The notes below the pieces were generated by a model. It was given only the letters and a program-made list of their open reading frames with translations, did no database searches and had not been told where the DNA came from. From an uncultured Rhodospirillaceae bacterium (GTDB lineage: Bacteria; Pseudomonadota; Alphaproteobacteria; CAAGCB01; CAG-977), in contig USCC01000058.1 in the NCBI GenBank assembly GCA_900553035.1, positions 1 to 13,740 on the forward strand: DNA of 13,740 bases. The letters are read 5' to 3'. Positions 1-7,205 of the stretch are shown piece after piece (positions within the stretch are counted from its first letter, which is position 1; the number at the start of each line of letters is the position of its first letter). The translations under genes and the position numbers were made by a program.

Positions 1-144
1 GAAGCGGCTCCGTCCGTCGCGGCGGAAGCTATGAAGAAAGAGGAAGCTGTTGCCGTTCCGCCCGCCCTGTCTCCCGTGGCTTCGTCTGAAGCGGCTACGT
101 CCGCCGCGACAGAGGCTATGAAGAAAGAAGAGGCCGCTGTTCCT
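1..144 (+). repeat. 87-bp (29-codon) coding tandem repeat
   Basis: Bases 1-57 and 88-144 encode nearly the same peptide (EAAPSVAAEAMKKEEA and EAATSAATEAMKKEEA), giving a period of 87 bp. The array runs off the left edge, so the number of copies is unknown. Confidence 0.75.
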
Positions 145-354
145 CCTGTTCCTGTGACGCCGCCGTCTGCAATTTCGCCCGCGCCGACTCCGGCCGCCGC
201 AAAAACGGAAGTCCCGATGCCTGCGGACGTTGATGAAGAGATAGCGCCTCTGCCGTCCCCCAAAGCTCACGCCGTTTCCCGTCCGTCCGGCAAGGAAATG
301 TCTTCCGGCGGTTTGATCCGCGAGACCGTGCCCGCTCCGCGCGTACTGCAGTAA
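1..354 (+). CDS. Pro/Ala/Lys/Glu-rich protein, C-terminal part (5' end outside window)
   Basis: The reading frame is open from the first base to TAA at 352-354, so the true start lies upstream; the ATG at 31 is only an internal Met. The visible 117 residues are low complexity, rich in Ala, Pro, Ser, Glu and Lys, with two copies of the block AMKKEEA that belong to a 29-codon tandem repeat. A less biased tail ends in PRVLQ. Such sequence is usually an extended linker or periplasm-spanning arm, but no domain is visible and no function can be given. Only 24 bases separate its stop from the receptor gene downstream, so the two are probably cotranscribed. Confidence 0.7.
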   Translation, partial: EAAPSVAAEAMKKEEAVAVPPALSPVASSEAATSAATEAMKKEEAAVPPVPVTPPSAISPAPTPAAAKTEVPMPADVDEEIAPLPSPKAHAVSRPSGKEMSSGGLIRETVPAPRVLQ

Positions 355-378
355 ATCTAAGGAAAGGCCGAAAGACCA

Positions 379-2565
379 ATGTACCGCTTTCTGTCAAAGT
401 TTAAATTAACGTCCCGGATTTACGCCGGATACGTTATTTTAGGCGCGTTCGCCGTCCTGCTCAGCTTCGCCGCGATGTTCGCCGTCGGTTCCGTACACGG
501 CGAATATGCCCGGGCGAATAATGTGATTGAAAGCGTGCGGCGTCTGTCGGCTTTGGAAACAACACTGTTTTCTCTGAACCGCTCCCTGTTTTTCTTCTCG
601 GCCAAAGGCGGAGAAAACGAACGGCAGGAAGCCCAGGACGCTTTTTCCGATTTTGAAACACGTGTCGCGGAAATTGAGCCGTATCTGGAAAATCCCGATA
701 TCAGGGAAAAGTATAATCAGACCATTCTTGCTTCCGTGAACAAATACCGTTCCGATATGGAAGAACTGTTTTCCCTGAAGGATAAAAGCGTCGAAGCCAA
801 TGAAAAACTGAGGCGCTTTGCCGAGCAGGCGTCCGAAAAACTGAACACCATGATCGAAGAGGCAACGCTCCCCTCTGCAACATTTGCCCTGAATAATCTT
901 CAGGAACAGCTGGACGCCGTCCTGCGCTCGGCGGATTCCTCTTCTTCGGGCGAAGAGTATGAAAAACGGCTGACAGCGGATCTGACGGCTTTGAAAAAAG
1001 CAGCCTCTTCAGCAAAACAGGCCGAAATGGTGAATGCCAAACAGCTGAAAATAGTCCTGAATGCCATTGGCAGTCTGGATGACGAAGCCCGGAAGAAAAT
1101 TCGCTTCGGCAAATCCCTTCAGGATGAAGCCAGGGCTGTCGCGGCAAGCGGAGAGGAAAATTCAAAGGCTCTGAAGGAACTGATCGACACAATGGTCTTC
1201 TCGTCCGCTCATGTTCTGGCACAGGCCGAAACCGATAAACTGTCCGTTCAGAAAGGCTTTGTCCTTGCGGCCGGATTTGCCGGGATATTGACGCTTCTGA
1301 CGGCTTTCATGGCGCTTGCCGGTACGAAATATCCCTTCGGGCGCCTTCTGGAAAGCGCCCATGAAATCGCGCGGGGAAATGAAAACGTCCACATTCATTT
1401 TACGGAACGCAACGATGAAATCGGCGTTCTGGCCCGTACTCTGGCTTCACTTCAGTCTTACCTGAAGGATCCTTCGGCGGTATTGGCCGAAAAGGATTTC
1501 AACCGAATGACTTACGGAACGTCGCTGGCGTATGTTCCTTTGGGCTCTCCGGCCGAAGTCGTGGATATCCAGGGCATTTCTTCGTCCGGAGATACGGACG
1601 GAAATTCTCCGGCCGAAAGAGAAGCTGAAATCGCCTATTTCGGAGAAGGAACGGGAGTCGATGCGGAAAGCCAGCTGTATCAAATGCTGGCCCTGGTCAA
1701 GCATATCCAGAATTCCGCCGCATCCATGACCCAGGAAACCCGACAGCGTTTCGATCTGTATCATTCGCATTTCGATGGCCTGAACGAAATAATGGAAAGG
1801 CTGACCCGCGAACTGGACGGGCTGAAGGAAAAGGCGCAGACGCCTCTGTCGTCCGAAACCTCCGCTCTGATCACACGGATTGCCTCCTCGGCTCGTGAAT
1901 TCCTGAATTCTTCCGAACAGGCTTCAAGATACCTGCATGAAAGTTCGGAAGCCTTCCGCGGGACATCCGAAATGATGGAACGGGCCGGCGCTTTCACATC
2001 AGGCCTGCTGGGGTGGGCGAAGCTGATGGCGGACTTGACCGGGACCGTCCGCAAGGCGGCGTCTCAGGCGAAACTTCTGGCGCTCAACGCATCGATTGAA
2101 GCGGCAAAATCCGGAGAGAAAGCCAGAACGTATGCTTCTCTGGCCTCTGAAATCCGTACAGAGGCACAGCAGTCGGCCATTGCGGCAGAACAGCTGTCCG
2201 CCAATCTGACGGATATGCAGAATGAAACGTATGCCTTTGCCGAAGCCATGGAGGAGTTGAACCGGACACTGCAGTCCGCCGCTTCTTCTTCGGACAGTGC
2301 TCGAGCCGTTGCGGATGAACAGCGCAGACAGGCCGGAGATATGGAAGCGGCGGCGGATTCCTTCTCGGACGGAATGAAGGTTATTCTTGAGGTTTACGAT
2401 GGATTTGAACCGGCTCTGCAACAGATTTACGCCGCGGCCAGATCTGCTGAAGAATCGTTGCCGGGACTGCGTGCGGAGGCCGAAGCCATCCGCCGGACGA
2501 TGGACGAATTTGTCGCCGATCTGCCGACATATGAAGAGGATGCTCCGGCCTCTGAAGAAAAATAG
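379..2565 (+). CDS. Methyl-accepting chemotaxis protein-like membrane receptor
   Basis: A 728-residue receptor. TM1 lies at about residues 16-37, a long mostly helical extracytoplasmic region at 38-293, TM2 at about 294-315 and a HAMP-like segment at about 316-364. A linker follows, then a helical cytoplasmic region. The only clear chemoreceptor signature is at residues 560-600 (SQAKLLALNASIEAAKSGE and the following EIR), which aligns with the hairpin tip that binds CheA/CheW. Against E. coli Tsr (numbering from memory), F373 is Ser562, N376 is Lys565 and R388 is Lys577, while N381 and E385 are kept. The GRGF motif reads ARTY. There is no C-terminal pentapeptide and no che gene nearby. The start follows a purine-rich AAGGAAAGG at 359-367. 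It may be a diverged receptor or a structural MCP relative; signalling through CheA is uncertain. Confidence 0.8.
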   Translation: MYRFLSKFKLTSRIYAGYVILGAFAVLLSFAAMFAVGSVHGEYARANNVIESVRRLSALETTLFSLNRSLFFFSAKGGENERQEAQDAFSDFETRVAEIEPYLENPDIREKYNQTILASVNKYRSDMEELFSLKDKSVEANEKLRRFAEQASEKLNTMIEEATLPSATFALNNLQEQLDAVLRSADSSSSGEEYEKRLTADLTALKKAASSAKQAEMVNAKQLKIVLNAIGSLDDEARKKIRFGKSLQDEARAVAASGEENSKALKELIDTMVFSSAHVLAQAETDKLSVQKGFVLAAGFAGILTLLTAFMALAGTKYPFGRLLESAHEIARGNENVHIHFTERNDEIGVLARTLASLQSYLKDPSAVLAEKDFNRMTYGTSLAYVPLGSPAEVVDIQGISSSGDTDGNSPAEREAEIAYFGEGTGVDAESQLYQMLALVKHIQNSAASMTQETRQRFDLYHSHFDGLNEIMERLTRELDGLKEKAQTPLSSETSALITRIASSAREFLNSSEQASRYLHESSEAFRGTSEMMERAGAFTSGLLGWAKLMADLTGTVRKAASQAKLLALNASIEAAKSGEKARTYASLASEIRTEAQQSAIAAEQLSANLTDMQNETYAFAEAMEELNRTLQSAASSSDSARAVADEQRRQAGDMEAAADSFSDGMKVILEVYDGFEPALQQIYAAARSAEESLPGLRAEAEAIRRTMDEFVADLPTYEEDAPASEEK

Positions 2566-2568
2566 ACG

Positions 2569-3015
2569 TCAGGGACCGCTTTTTTTCTGTTCAAAACGAC
2601 CGATGTTGCTGATGAACTGATCCAGAAGGCCGATGGAATGGCCCGATGTTTTGGTTTCGTCCTCGGAAATGGCAATCTGCATTCCGTCTTTCAGCTCTTT
2701 GAACTCGATTCCCTGAAGAATGCCGTCTTTTCCGAATTTCAGGATGGTGATTTTTCTTTCGACCTCTTTGGGTTCGAAAAAAGCCATGCGTTCCTGTTTC
2801 GAGCTGATATAAAGCCAGTATTCATTGTCAAAGATTGTCCGTGACGACGGGGAACCGAGAATGTCCATGACTTCGGTGTACGGCGTTGTCCCGATTTCCA
2901 GAAGAGCCAGCTTTTCCGGTTCGGGAGAATCCCCGTGCGTGTCAATCATGGGCGTGCAGGCGGCCGAAAGACAGCCGAAAAGGAATAAAGCATTCAGTCT
3001 GGAAAAAAATCTCAT
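2569..3015 (-). CDS. bamE: Outer membrane protein assembly factor BamE (SmpA/OmlA) lipoprotein
   Basis: A 148-residue lipoprotein. BamE is a small accessory subunit of the BAM complex that folds beta-barrel proteins into the outer membrane. The N-terminus has Arg residues, a hydrophobic stretch and a lipobox-like cysteine (LSAAC, Cys20; Cys15 is an alternative). The SmpA/OmlA domain follows: IGTTPYTEVMDILGSPS at about 41-57, then the aromatic WLYISSK strand, and KITILKF with a glycine turn near 89-98. ATG at 3015 is chosen because it starts directly at the signal peptide, although the frame is open far upstream. The Shine-Dalgarno is poor. It is divergent from the DUF177 gene and ends 3 bases from the convergent receptor gene. 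The stop is TGA. Confidence 0.88.
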   Translation of the reverse strand: MRFFSRLNALFLFGCLSAACTPMIDTHGDSPEPEKLALLEIGTTPYTEVMDILGSPSSRTIFDNEYWLYISSKQERMAFFEPKEVERKITILKFGKDGILQGIEFKELKDGMQIAISEDETKTSGHSIGLLDQFISNIGRFEQKKSGP

Positions 3016-3027
3016 GTCAAACCGTAT

Positions 3028-3057
3028 TTGAAAAAAGGTGAATGGGTGATATAGAAT
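3028..3057 (+). promoter_or_regulatory. Putative sigma70-type promoter for the DUF177-rpmF-plsX-fabH block
   Basis: TTGAAA at 3028-3033 and TAGAAT at 3052-3057 are separated by 18 bp, in the 73-bp gap between the divergent bamE and DUF177 starts. TATAGA at 3050 with 16-bp spacing is an alternative -10. Confidence 0.45.
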
Positions 3058-3088
3058 ACAGCGAAAACACTTGGAAGGGAACCCTGTA

Positions 3089-3610
3089 ATGGTACAAAAC
3101 ACTCCTGAATTTTCATACCCGGTCGACGTGTCCCGCGTTTCGTCGTCGCCGATGAAGCTTGAACTGACGGCGGATGAAGAACAGCGACGGGCGCTTGCGG
3201 CACGGTTTAAAATTGTCTCTGTCGACACCTTGAGGGCCGAAGTCGAACTGAAACGCGTCAACCGTTCCCAGATCCGCGTGCGGGGAAGTTTTGAAGCCGA
3301 AGTGACCCAGACATGCGTCGTATCGCTGGAACCCTTTCGCGAAACGCTCAGCGATTCTTTTTCGGTTCTGTTCGGTGAAAACCAGGCCGCCCGTCCGAAT
3401 GAATACGAAATCGAACTGAGCATGGACGAAGACGAGGAAACCGATGCTGTGCAGGACGGGAAGATTGACGCCGGCGAGCTTGTGGCCGAATATCTGGCGC
3501 TGTCTCTGAACCCGTTTCCGCGGCGTCCCGGAGCCTCTTTTTCCTATGAAACGGCCGGGGAAGAGAAAAAAAGTCCGTTTGCAGCCCTTGAAAAGCTCAA
3601 GCTGAAGTAA
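3089..3610 (+). CDS. yceD: DUF177 / YceD family protein, large ribosomal subunit rRNA accumulation protein
   Basis: A 173-residue acidic protein of the YceD/DUF177 family, which in E. coli and plants is linked to 23S rRNA accumulation and is typically encoded next to rpmF. Two family marks are visible: TCVVSLEPF at about residues 75-83, and the distal DAGELVAEYLALSLNPFPRRPG at about 127-148. The chosen ATG at 3089 has GGAAGGGA at 3073-3080, eight bases upstream; the in-frame TTG at 3071 sits before that ribosome site and is unlikely. The family's usual second cysteine pair is absent or reduced here. Gene order (upstream of rpmF, plsX and fabH) supports the call strongly. Confidence 0.87.
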   Translation: MVQNTPEFSYPVDVSRVSSSPMKLELTADEEQRRALAARFKIVSVDTLRAEVELKRVNRSQIRVRGSFEAEVTQTCVVSLEPFRETLSDSFSVLFGENQAARPNEYEIELSMDEDEETDAVQDGKIDAGELVAEYLALSLNPFPRRPGASFSYETAGEEKKSPFAALEKLKLK

Positions 3611-3661
3611 AATAGCTTGCAGTTTTGTAATTTTTTTTATATGACATAGGTCTTGGTTTTA

Positions 3662-3681
3662 TATCCGTCCTGCGACGGATA
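3662..3681 (+). promoter_or_regulatory. Stem-loop in the rpmF leader
   Basis: TATCCGTC-CTGC-GACGGATA forms a perfect 8-bp stem with a 4-base loop, 40 bases before the rpmF ATG. No T-run follows, so it is not an ordinary terminator. Just upstream, a weak TTGCA/TGTAA stem followed by eight T residues (3617-3638) could attenuate transcripts coming from DUF177. A role in controlling L32 synthesis is inference. Confidence 0.5.
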
Positions 3682-3721
3682 GGGAAAACGGTTTATTATT
3701 TTTGAAGAAAGAGACGGAACG

Positions 3722-3919
3722 ATGGCTACACCTCGTAGTAAAAAATCAAAATCCTGCCGCGACATGCGTCGTTCGCATCTGGCGCTGGGTACAAATGCAG
3801 TTATGGAATGCCCGAATTGCGGCGAAGCAAAGCGTCCTCATATGGTTTGCTCCAGCTGTGGTTTTTACGACGGTAAAGAAGTCGTAAAGCAGAAATCCGA
3901 AAACGGTTCGGAAGATTAA
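3722..3919 (+). CDS. rpmF: 50S ribosomal protein L32
   Basis: A 65-residue bL32. The N-terminus MATPRSKKSKSCRDMRRSH is the usual rRNA-binding basic tail. Two CxxC pairs (Cys30/Cys33 and Cys43/Cys46) make this the zinc-binding form. Length and basic character match the family. The C-terminus is extended by a short acidic tail. GAGACGGA lies just before the ATG. It follows DUF177 and precedes plsX, the ancestral proteobacterial order. Confidence 0.97.
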   Translation: MATPRSKKSKSCRDMRRSHLALGTNAVMECPNCGEAKRPHMVCSSCGFYDGKEVVKQKSENGSED

Positions 3920-3952
3920 TCCTTATTCCCGTATCTGCGAAAAGGAACGATT

Positions 3953-4996
3953 GTGGAAACGAATCAGCCTCTTGTCTTGGCGGTCGATGCCATGGGCGGC
4001 GATAATGCTCCAGACAGCGTTATCGGCGGGTTGAAAGCGGCATTGCGTAAGCATCCCGACGTCCGTTTTCTGGTGTTCGGCGATGAGGCGCGCGTCATGC
4101 CTTTCATGGAAAAGTACGACGTCGATCCGAAACGTTATCAGTTCGTCCACACGCCGGATTATGTCCGTTCAGACGATAAACCCTCGGCGGCTGTCCGTTC
4201 AGGGCGGAAATCCAGCATGTGGATGGCGATTGAATCGGTGAAAAAAGGCGAGGCGGCGGCTGTTGTCAGCGCTGGGAATACCGGCGCTCTGATGGCTTTT
4301 TCAAAACTGATCCTTGGAACGATGCCGGGCATTCACCGCCCGGCGATCGTAACGGTTCTGCCGACTCGGAAAAGCGAATGTGTCGTTCTTGATCTGGGGG
4401 CGAATGCGGAGTGTAACGTCCGCAATCTGGTCGAGTTCGCGATTATGGGCGAAGTCTACTGCCGTGCTGTCCTGAAACGGGAGCGGCCGACAGTCGGTCT
4501 TTTGAACATCGGTTCCGAAGAAACAAAGGGGCGCGATGAAATCCGCGAAGCCGCACATGTGCTGAAGGAAGCCGAGCTGAACCACGATTTTTACGGTTTC
4601 GTGGAAGCCGACGACATCGCTTTGGGAACGGTTGACGTTTTTGTGACGGACGGTTTTACGGGCAATATTGCGCTGAAGGCAATTGAGGGGACGGCCAAGC
4701 TGATGGTCGGCCTGCTCAAAGACGTTTCGCGCCGCAGCATCATGTCCAAAATCGGTTTTCTGCTGGCGTTGCCTTCGCTGAAAAAAATCAAAACCCGGAT
4801 GGATCCGCGCCGTTACAACGGGGCGATGCTGATCGGACTGAAAGGCATTTCCATCAAAAGCCACGGCAATACGGATGCTTTCGGTTTTGCCAATGCAATC
4901 GGCGTGGCCATAGATACGGCGCGTCACGATCTGGTCGGCAGTATTGCCAAACAGCTGACGGCGGTTGATTTCTTTGAAAAGGAAAAAGAAGCATGA
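3953..4996 (+). CDS. plsX: Phosphate acyltransferase PlsX
   Basis: A 347-residue PlsX. The enzyme turns acyl-ACP and phosphate into acyl phosphate, the donor used by PlsY for the first acylation of glycerol 3-phosphate; it works at the inner face of the membrane. Recognisable motifs are DAMGGDNAP at residues 12-20, SAGNTGALMA at about 106-115, VVLDLGANAEC at about 144-154, NIGSEETKG at about 185-193 and VTDGFTGNIALKAIEG at about 231-246. The start is GTG, supported by AAGGA six to seven bases upstream; no better ATG lies before DAMGG. Its TGA stop overlaps the fabH start (ATGA), which implies translational coupling. Confidence 0.96.
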   Translation: METNQPLVLAVDAMGGDNAPDSVIGGLKAALRKHPDVRFLVFGDEARVMPFMEKYDVDPKRYQFVHTPDYVRSDDKPSAAVRSGRKSSMWMAIESVKKGEAAAVVSAGNTGALMAFSKLILGTMPGIHRPAIVTVLPTRKSECVVLDLGANAECNVRNLVEFAIMGEVYCRAVLKRERPTVGLLNIGSEETKGRDEIREAAHVLKEAELNHDFYGFVEADDIALGTVDVFVTDGFTGNIALKAIEGTAKLMVGLLKDVSRRSIMSKIGFLLALPSLKKIKTRMDPRRYNGAMLIGLKGISIKSHGNTDAFGFANAIGVAIDTARHDLVGSIAKQLTAVDFFEKEKEA

Positions 4997-5970
4997 CTAT
5001 TTTGCGCTCGCGGGTAATCGGTTTGGGGTCTTATGTCCCGGAACGCCGGGTGACGAACGACGATCTGGCAAAGCTGGTGGAAACGAGCGACGAATGGATT
5101 GTTGAACGCACGGGCATCCGGTCGCGTTTTTTCGGCGATGAAAATCTCTGTTCGTCGGTTCAGGCAATCCATGCGGCGCAGAATGCTTTGGATATGGCAG
5201 GGCTGAAGGGCGATGACATTGACCTGATCGTTCTGGGAACTGCGACGGCGGATAAAACCTTCCCTGCGACGGCCGCTTATGTCCAGGCGGCTCTCGGCAT
5301 GACACACGGCGCGGCGTTTGATGTGGTCGCGGCCTGTTCGGGTTTTATTTATTCCATGGAAATGGCCGATAACATGCTGCGTCTGGGAAAAGCAAAAACA
5401 GCTTTGGTGATCGGCGTTGAAACCTTTTCTAAAATTCTGGATTTCACGGATCGCAATACGTGCGTTCTTTTCGGTGACGGCGCCGGAGCGGCGATTATCC
5501 GTTCGGAAGAGGCTCCGGGTGAAATTTCTGACAGAGGGATACTGGATCTCGAGATTCGTTCGGACGGTCGGTATGCCCCTGAATTATGTTCAACGGGCGG
5601 TCCTTCAACGAATTATATTGTCGGTCGTATTTCAATGAATGGACGCGAAGTGTTCCGTCATGCTGTGACGAACATGGCCGAAATCTCGGCGGAAATTCTT
5701 CAGAAGAATGGCTTGAGCCTGGACGATGTATCCTGGCTGATTCCGCATCAGGCCAATATGCGTATTTTGGATGCGACGGCGAAAAAACTGGGCATTCCGA
5801 CCGAAAAGGTGATTGCGACGGTCGATCATCACGCAAATACATCGGCGGCGTCGATTCCTTTGGCTTTGGATGAAAGCTACCGGAAAGGTAAAATCAAGGA
5901 CGGAGATTTATTGCTTTTGACGGCCATGGGAGCTGGATTCACTTGGGGTGCGGGCCTGATTCGTTTGTAG
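4993..5970 (+). CDS. fabH: 3-oxoacyl-ACP synthase III (beta-ketoacyl-ACP synthase III, FabH)
   Basis: A 325-residue KAS III. It condenses acetyl-CoA with malonyl-ACP to start type II fatty-acid synthesis in the cytoplasm. The catalytic triad is visible: Cys115 in VVAACSGFIYSM, His252 in IPHQANMRI and Asn282 in HANTSAAS. The glycine-rich GDGAGA at about 161-166 and the C-terminal GAGFTWGAGLIRL are typical. Length is normal. It overlaps plsX by four bases, so the two are cotranslated, which couples fatty-acid initiation to phospholipid synthesis. Confidence 0.97.
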   Translation: MTILRSRVIGLGSYVPERRVTNDDLAKLVETSDEWIVERTGIRSRFFGDENLCSSVQAIHAAQNALDMAGLKGDDIDLIVLGTATADKTFPATAAYVQAALGMTHGAAFDVVAACSGFIYSMEMADNMLRLGKAKTALVIGVETFSKILDFTDRNTCVLFGDGAGAAIIRSEEAPGEISDRGILDLEIRSDGRYAPELCSTGGPSTNYIVGRISMNGREVFRHAVTNMAEISAEILQKNGLSLDDVSWLIPHQANMRILDATAKKLGIPTEKVIATVDHHANTSAASIPLALDESYRKGKIKDGDLLLLTAMGAGFTWGAGLIRL

Positions 5971-6019
5971 GCGGGTCGCCCTTCTTCTGTGGGGAAAATC
6001 ATTTTTATTCCGCTAAGCC

Positions 6020-6048
6020 TTGAAAAAAAATCAAATTTTCCTTACGCT
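6020..6048 (+). promoter_or_regulatory. Possible promoter for ihfA
   Basis: TTGAAA at 6020-6025 and TACGCT at 6043-6048 are 17 bp apart in the 117-bp gap after fabH. The -10 match is modest. No convincing terminator separates fabH from ihfA. Confidence 0.3.
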
Positions 6049-6087
6049 TGATAGTATGGAGTTGGGTGAAGGAAGGGGGAGATTTTC

Positions 6088-6393
6088 ATGGCTGAGGCAG
6101 ATGATAAAAATATTACGCGCGCAGAACTCTCGGAAGCAATATACCACGAAGTCGGTCTTTCAAGCAGTGAGTCCGCTCACTTGCTGGATCAGGTTCTGGA
6201 AGAAATATCTCTTGCATTAGAGAAAGGAAAGACGGTAAAGCTGTCTTCATTCGGTACATTTTCCGTCCGGCGCAAAAAGATGCGTATCGGGCGTAATCCG
6301 AAAACAGGAGTTGAGGTGCCGATTTCCCCGCGCCGGATTTTGTCTTTCCGTCCGTCGCAGATGCTGAAGAAACAGGTTAATTCTGAAAAATAA
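6088..6393 (+). CDS. ihfA: Integration host factor subunit alpha
   Basis: A 101-residue HU/IHF-family DNA-bending protein. The signature arm GRNPKTG at residues 68-74 followed by VPISPRRILSFRPSQ places it in this family. The N-terminal helix ITRAELSEAIYHEVGLSSSE is typical of IHF-alpha, as is its position before a MerR-type gene. The IHF heterodimer bends specific sites for transcription, replication and phage integration; the beta partner is not in this window. The ATG at 6088 follows a strong purine-rich ribosome site (GGAAGGGGGAGA at 6071-6082). Confidence 0.93.
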   Translation: MAEADDKNITRAELSEAIYHEVGLSSSESAHLLDQVLEEISLALEKGKTVKLSSFGTFSVRRKKMRIGRNPKTGVEVPISPRRILSFRPSQMLKKQVNSEK

Positions 6394-6395
6394 AA

Positions 6396-6854
6396 ATGGA
6401 ACAGGAAGCAGATAATCAGGAATTTACGGATCGGAAGGCGGAACGGGCCTTTCGCACGATTGCCGAAGTTTCCGAAGAGCTGAAAGTTCCGGCGCATGTT
6501 CTGCGTTTCTGGGAAAAGAAGTTTGCAGAGGTTTCTCCGGTACAGCGGGCTGGCGGGCGGCGTTATTACCGGCCGGAGGACATTTCTCTTCTGAAGAAGA
6601 TTGAATACCTTCTTTATCAGGAGGGATATACGATTAAAGGGGTTCAGAAACTGTTGAAGGACGGGACGATAAACGCAGTGATTGAAAGCCGTATGAGGGC
6701 CGAAGAAACTCCCGAGGCTTCGTCGGCGGATCAGCCGTCTCGGGATAGGGTTGAAACGACGGAAGACCGGAATGAAAGACTGAACCGCACCGTTCTTGAT
6801 AATATGATTTCCGAACTGGAGGAAATCGGAGACCTTTTGAAAAAAGCGATTTGA
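6396..6854 (+). CDS. MerR family transcriptional regulator
   Basis: A 152-residue MerR-type regulator starting two bases after the ihfA stop, with no good ribosome site, so probably translationally coupled. The winged helix-turn-helix is at about residues 18-88: RTIAEVSEELKVPAHVLRFW, then the wing RAGGRRYYRPEDI and the helix YTIKGVQKLL. The C-terminal part is short, polar and ends in a helix (VLDNMISELEEIGDLLKKAI). It lacks the cysteines that metal or redox sensors use. The ihfA-merR pair is a standard alphaproteobacterial arrangement; its targets are not established here. Confidence 0.88.
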   Translation: MEQEADNQEFTDRKAERAFRTIAEVSEELKVPAHVLRFWEKKFAEVSPVQRAGGRRYYRPEDISLLKKIEYLLYQEGYTIKGVQKLLKDGTINAVIESRMRAEETPEASSADQPSRDRVETTEDRNERLNRTVLDNMISELEEIGDLLKKAI

Positions 6855-6874
6855 AAAGTTTTTTAATTCGATGC

Positions 6875-6903
6875 TTGCAATTCAAACGGGGTCGTATTAT
6901 ATT
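6875..6903 (+). promoter_or_regulatory. Promoter of the tRNA-Pro gene
   Basis: TTGCAA at 6875-6880 and TATATT at 6898-6903 have exactly 17 bp between them and end 13 bases before the mature tRNA, the expected geometry. Confidence 0.65.
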
Positions 6904-6916
6904 CCCCTTACTTTGT

Positions 6917-6993
6917 CGGAGCGTGGCGCAGTCTGGTAGCGCACTTGTATGGGGTGCAAGGGGTCGGAGGTTCGAATCCTCTCGCTCCGACCA
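6917..6993 (+). tRNA. tRNA-Pro (anticodon GGG)
   Basis: A full cloverleaf can be drawn. The acceptor stem is CGGAGCG (6917-6923) with CGCTCCG (6983-6989), and the D arm contains GCGCAGTCTGGTAGCGC. The anticodon stem CTTGT/GCAAG encloses the loop ATGGGGT with GGG at positions 34-36. The T arm carries TTCGAAT. Base 6990 is the discriminator A and CCA is encoded at 6991-6993. It reads CCC and CCU proline codons. Confidence 0.95.
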
Positions 6994-6997
6994 AAGC

Positions 6998-7027
6998 AAA
7001 AAGACGGGTTTTGCCCGTCTTTTTTTT
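6998..7027 (+). terminator. Rho-independent terminator of tRNA-Pro
   Basis: GACGGG (7003-7008) and CCCGTC (7014-7019) form the GC-rich stem with a TTTTG loop. A-run flanks pair with the T-run, and eight T residues follow (7020-7027). Confidence 0.92.
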
Positions 7028-7061
7028 GTAAAAGAAAAACTCCGCGCGCCAGGCATGTTGT

Positions 7062-7086
7062 TGTAAGACGTGTAAGATGTAAGACG
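7062..7086 (+). repeat. Three short direct repeats TGTAAGAYG
   Basis: TGTAAGACG, TGTAAGATG and TGTAAGACG start at 7062, 7071 and 7078, just beyond the tRNA terminator and at the left edge of the accessory region. The meaning is unknown. Confidence 0.5.
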
Positions 7087-7165
7087 AAAGATAGTTTTAC
7101 CTTTTTTAAGGAATCGGGTGTAGCGCGACAATTATTTTTAGACTTTTTGACAATCCTTTTTAGAC
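7084..7165 (+). repeat. Dispersed accessory-region repeat, left cluster (three copies)
   Basis: Copy 1 (7084-7109) contains AAAGATAGTTTTA followed by a T-run. Copies 2 and 3 are GACAATTATTTTTAGAC (7127-7143) and GACAATCCTTTTTAGAC (7149-7165), 17-mers differing at two bases and spaced by exactly 22 bp. Copy 2 is preceded by GCGC, as in the copies at 8738 and 9187. All lie in a 178-bp gene-free interval between the tRNA terminator and the HNH gene. Confidence 0.55.
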
Positions 7166-7205
7166 CGGAAAAATCATAAAAATTAAATACCTTTGAAAAC
7201 CTCTT

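Noticed and set aside
701..1222. A 173-codon minus-strand frame in the receptor gene
   Set aside because: Arg/Pro/Ser-rich shadow of a helical coding sequence.
3015..3423. N-terminal extension of the bamE frame to 3423
   Set aside because: The added residues are antisense to DUF177, and the signal peptide begins at the ATG at 3015.
4301..4927. A 208-codon minus-strand frame within plsX
   Set aside because: It is antisense to well-conserved PlsX motifs and has no ribosome site or domain.
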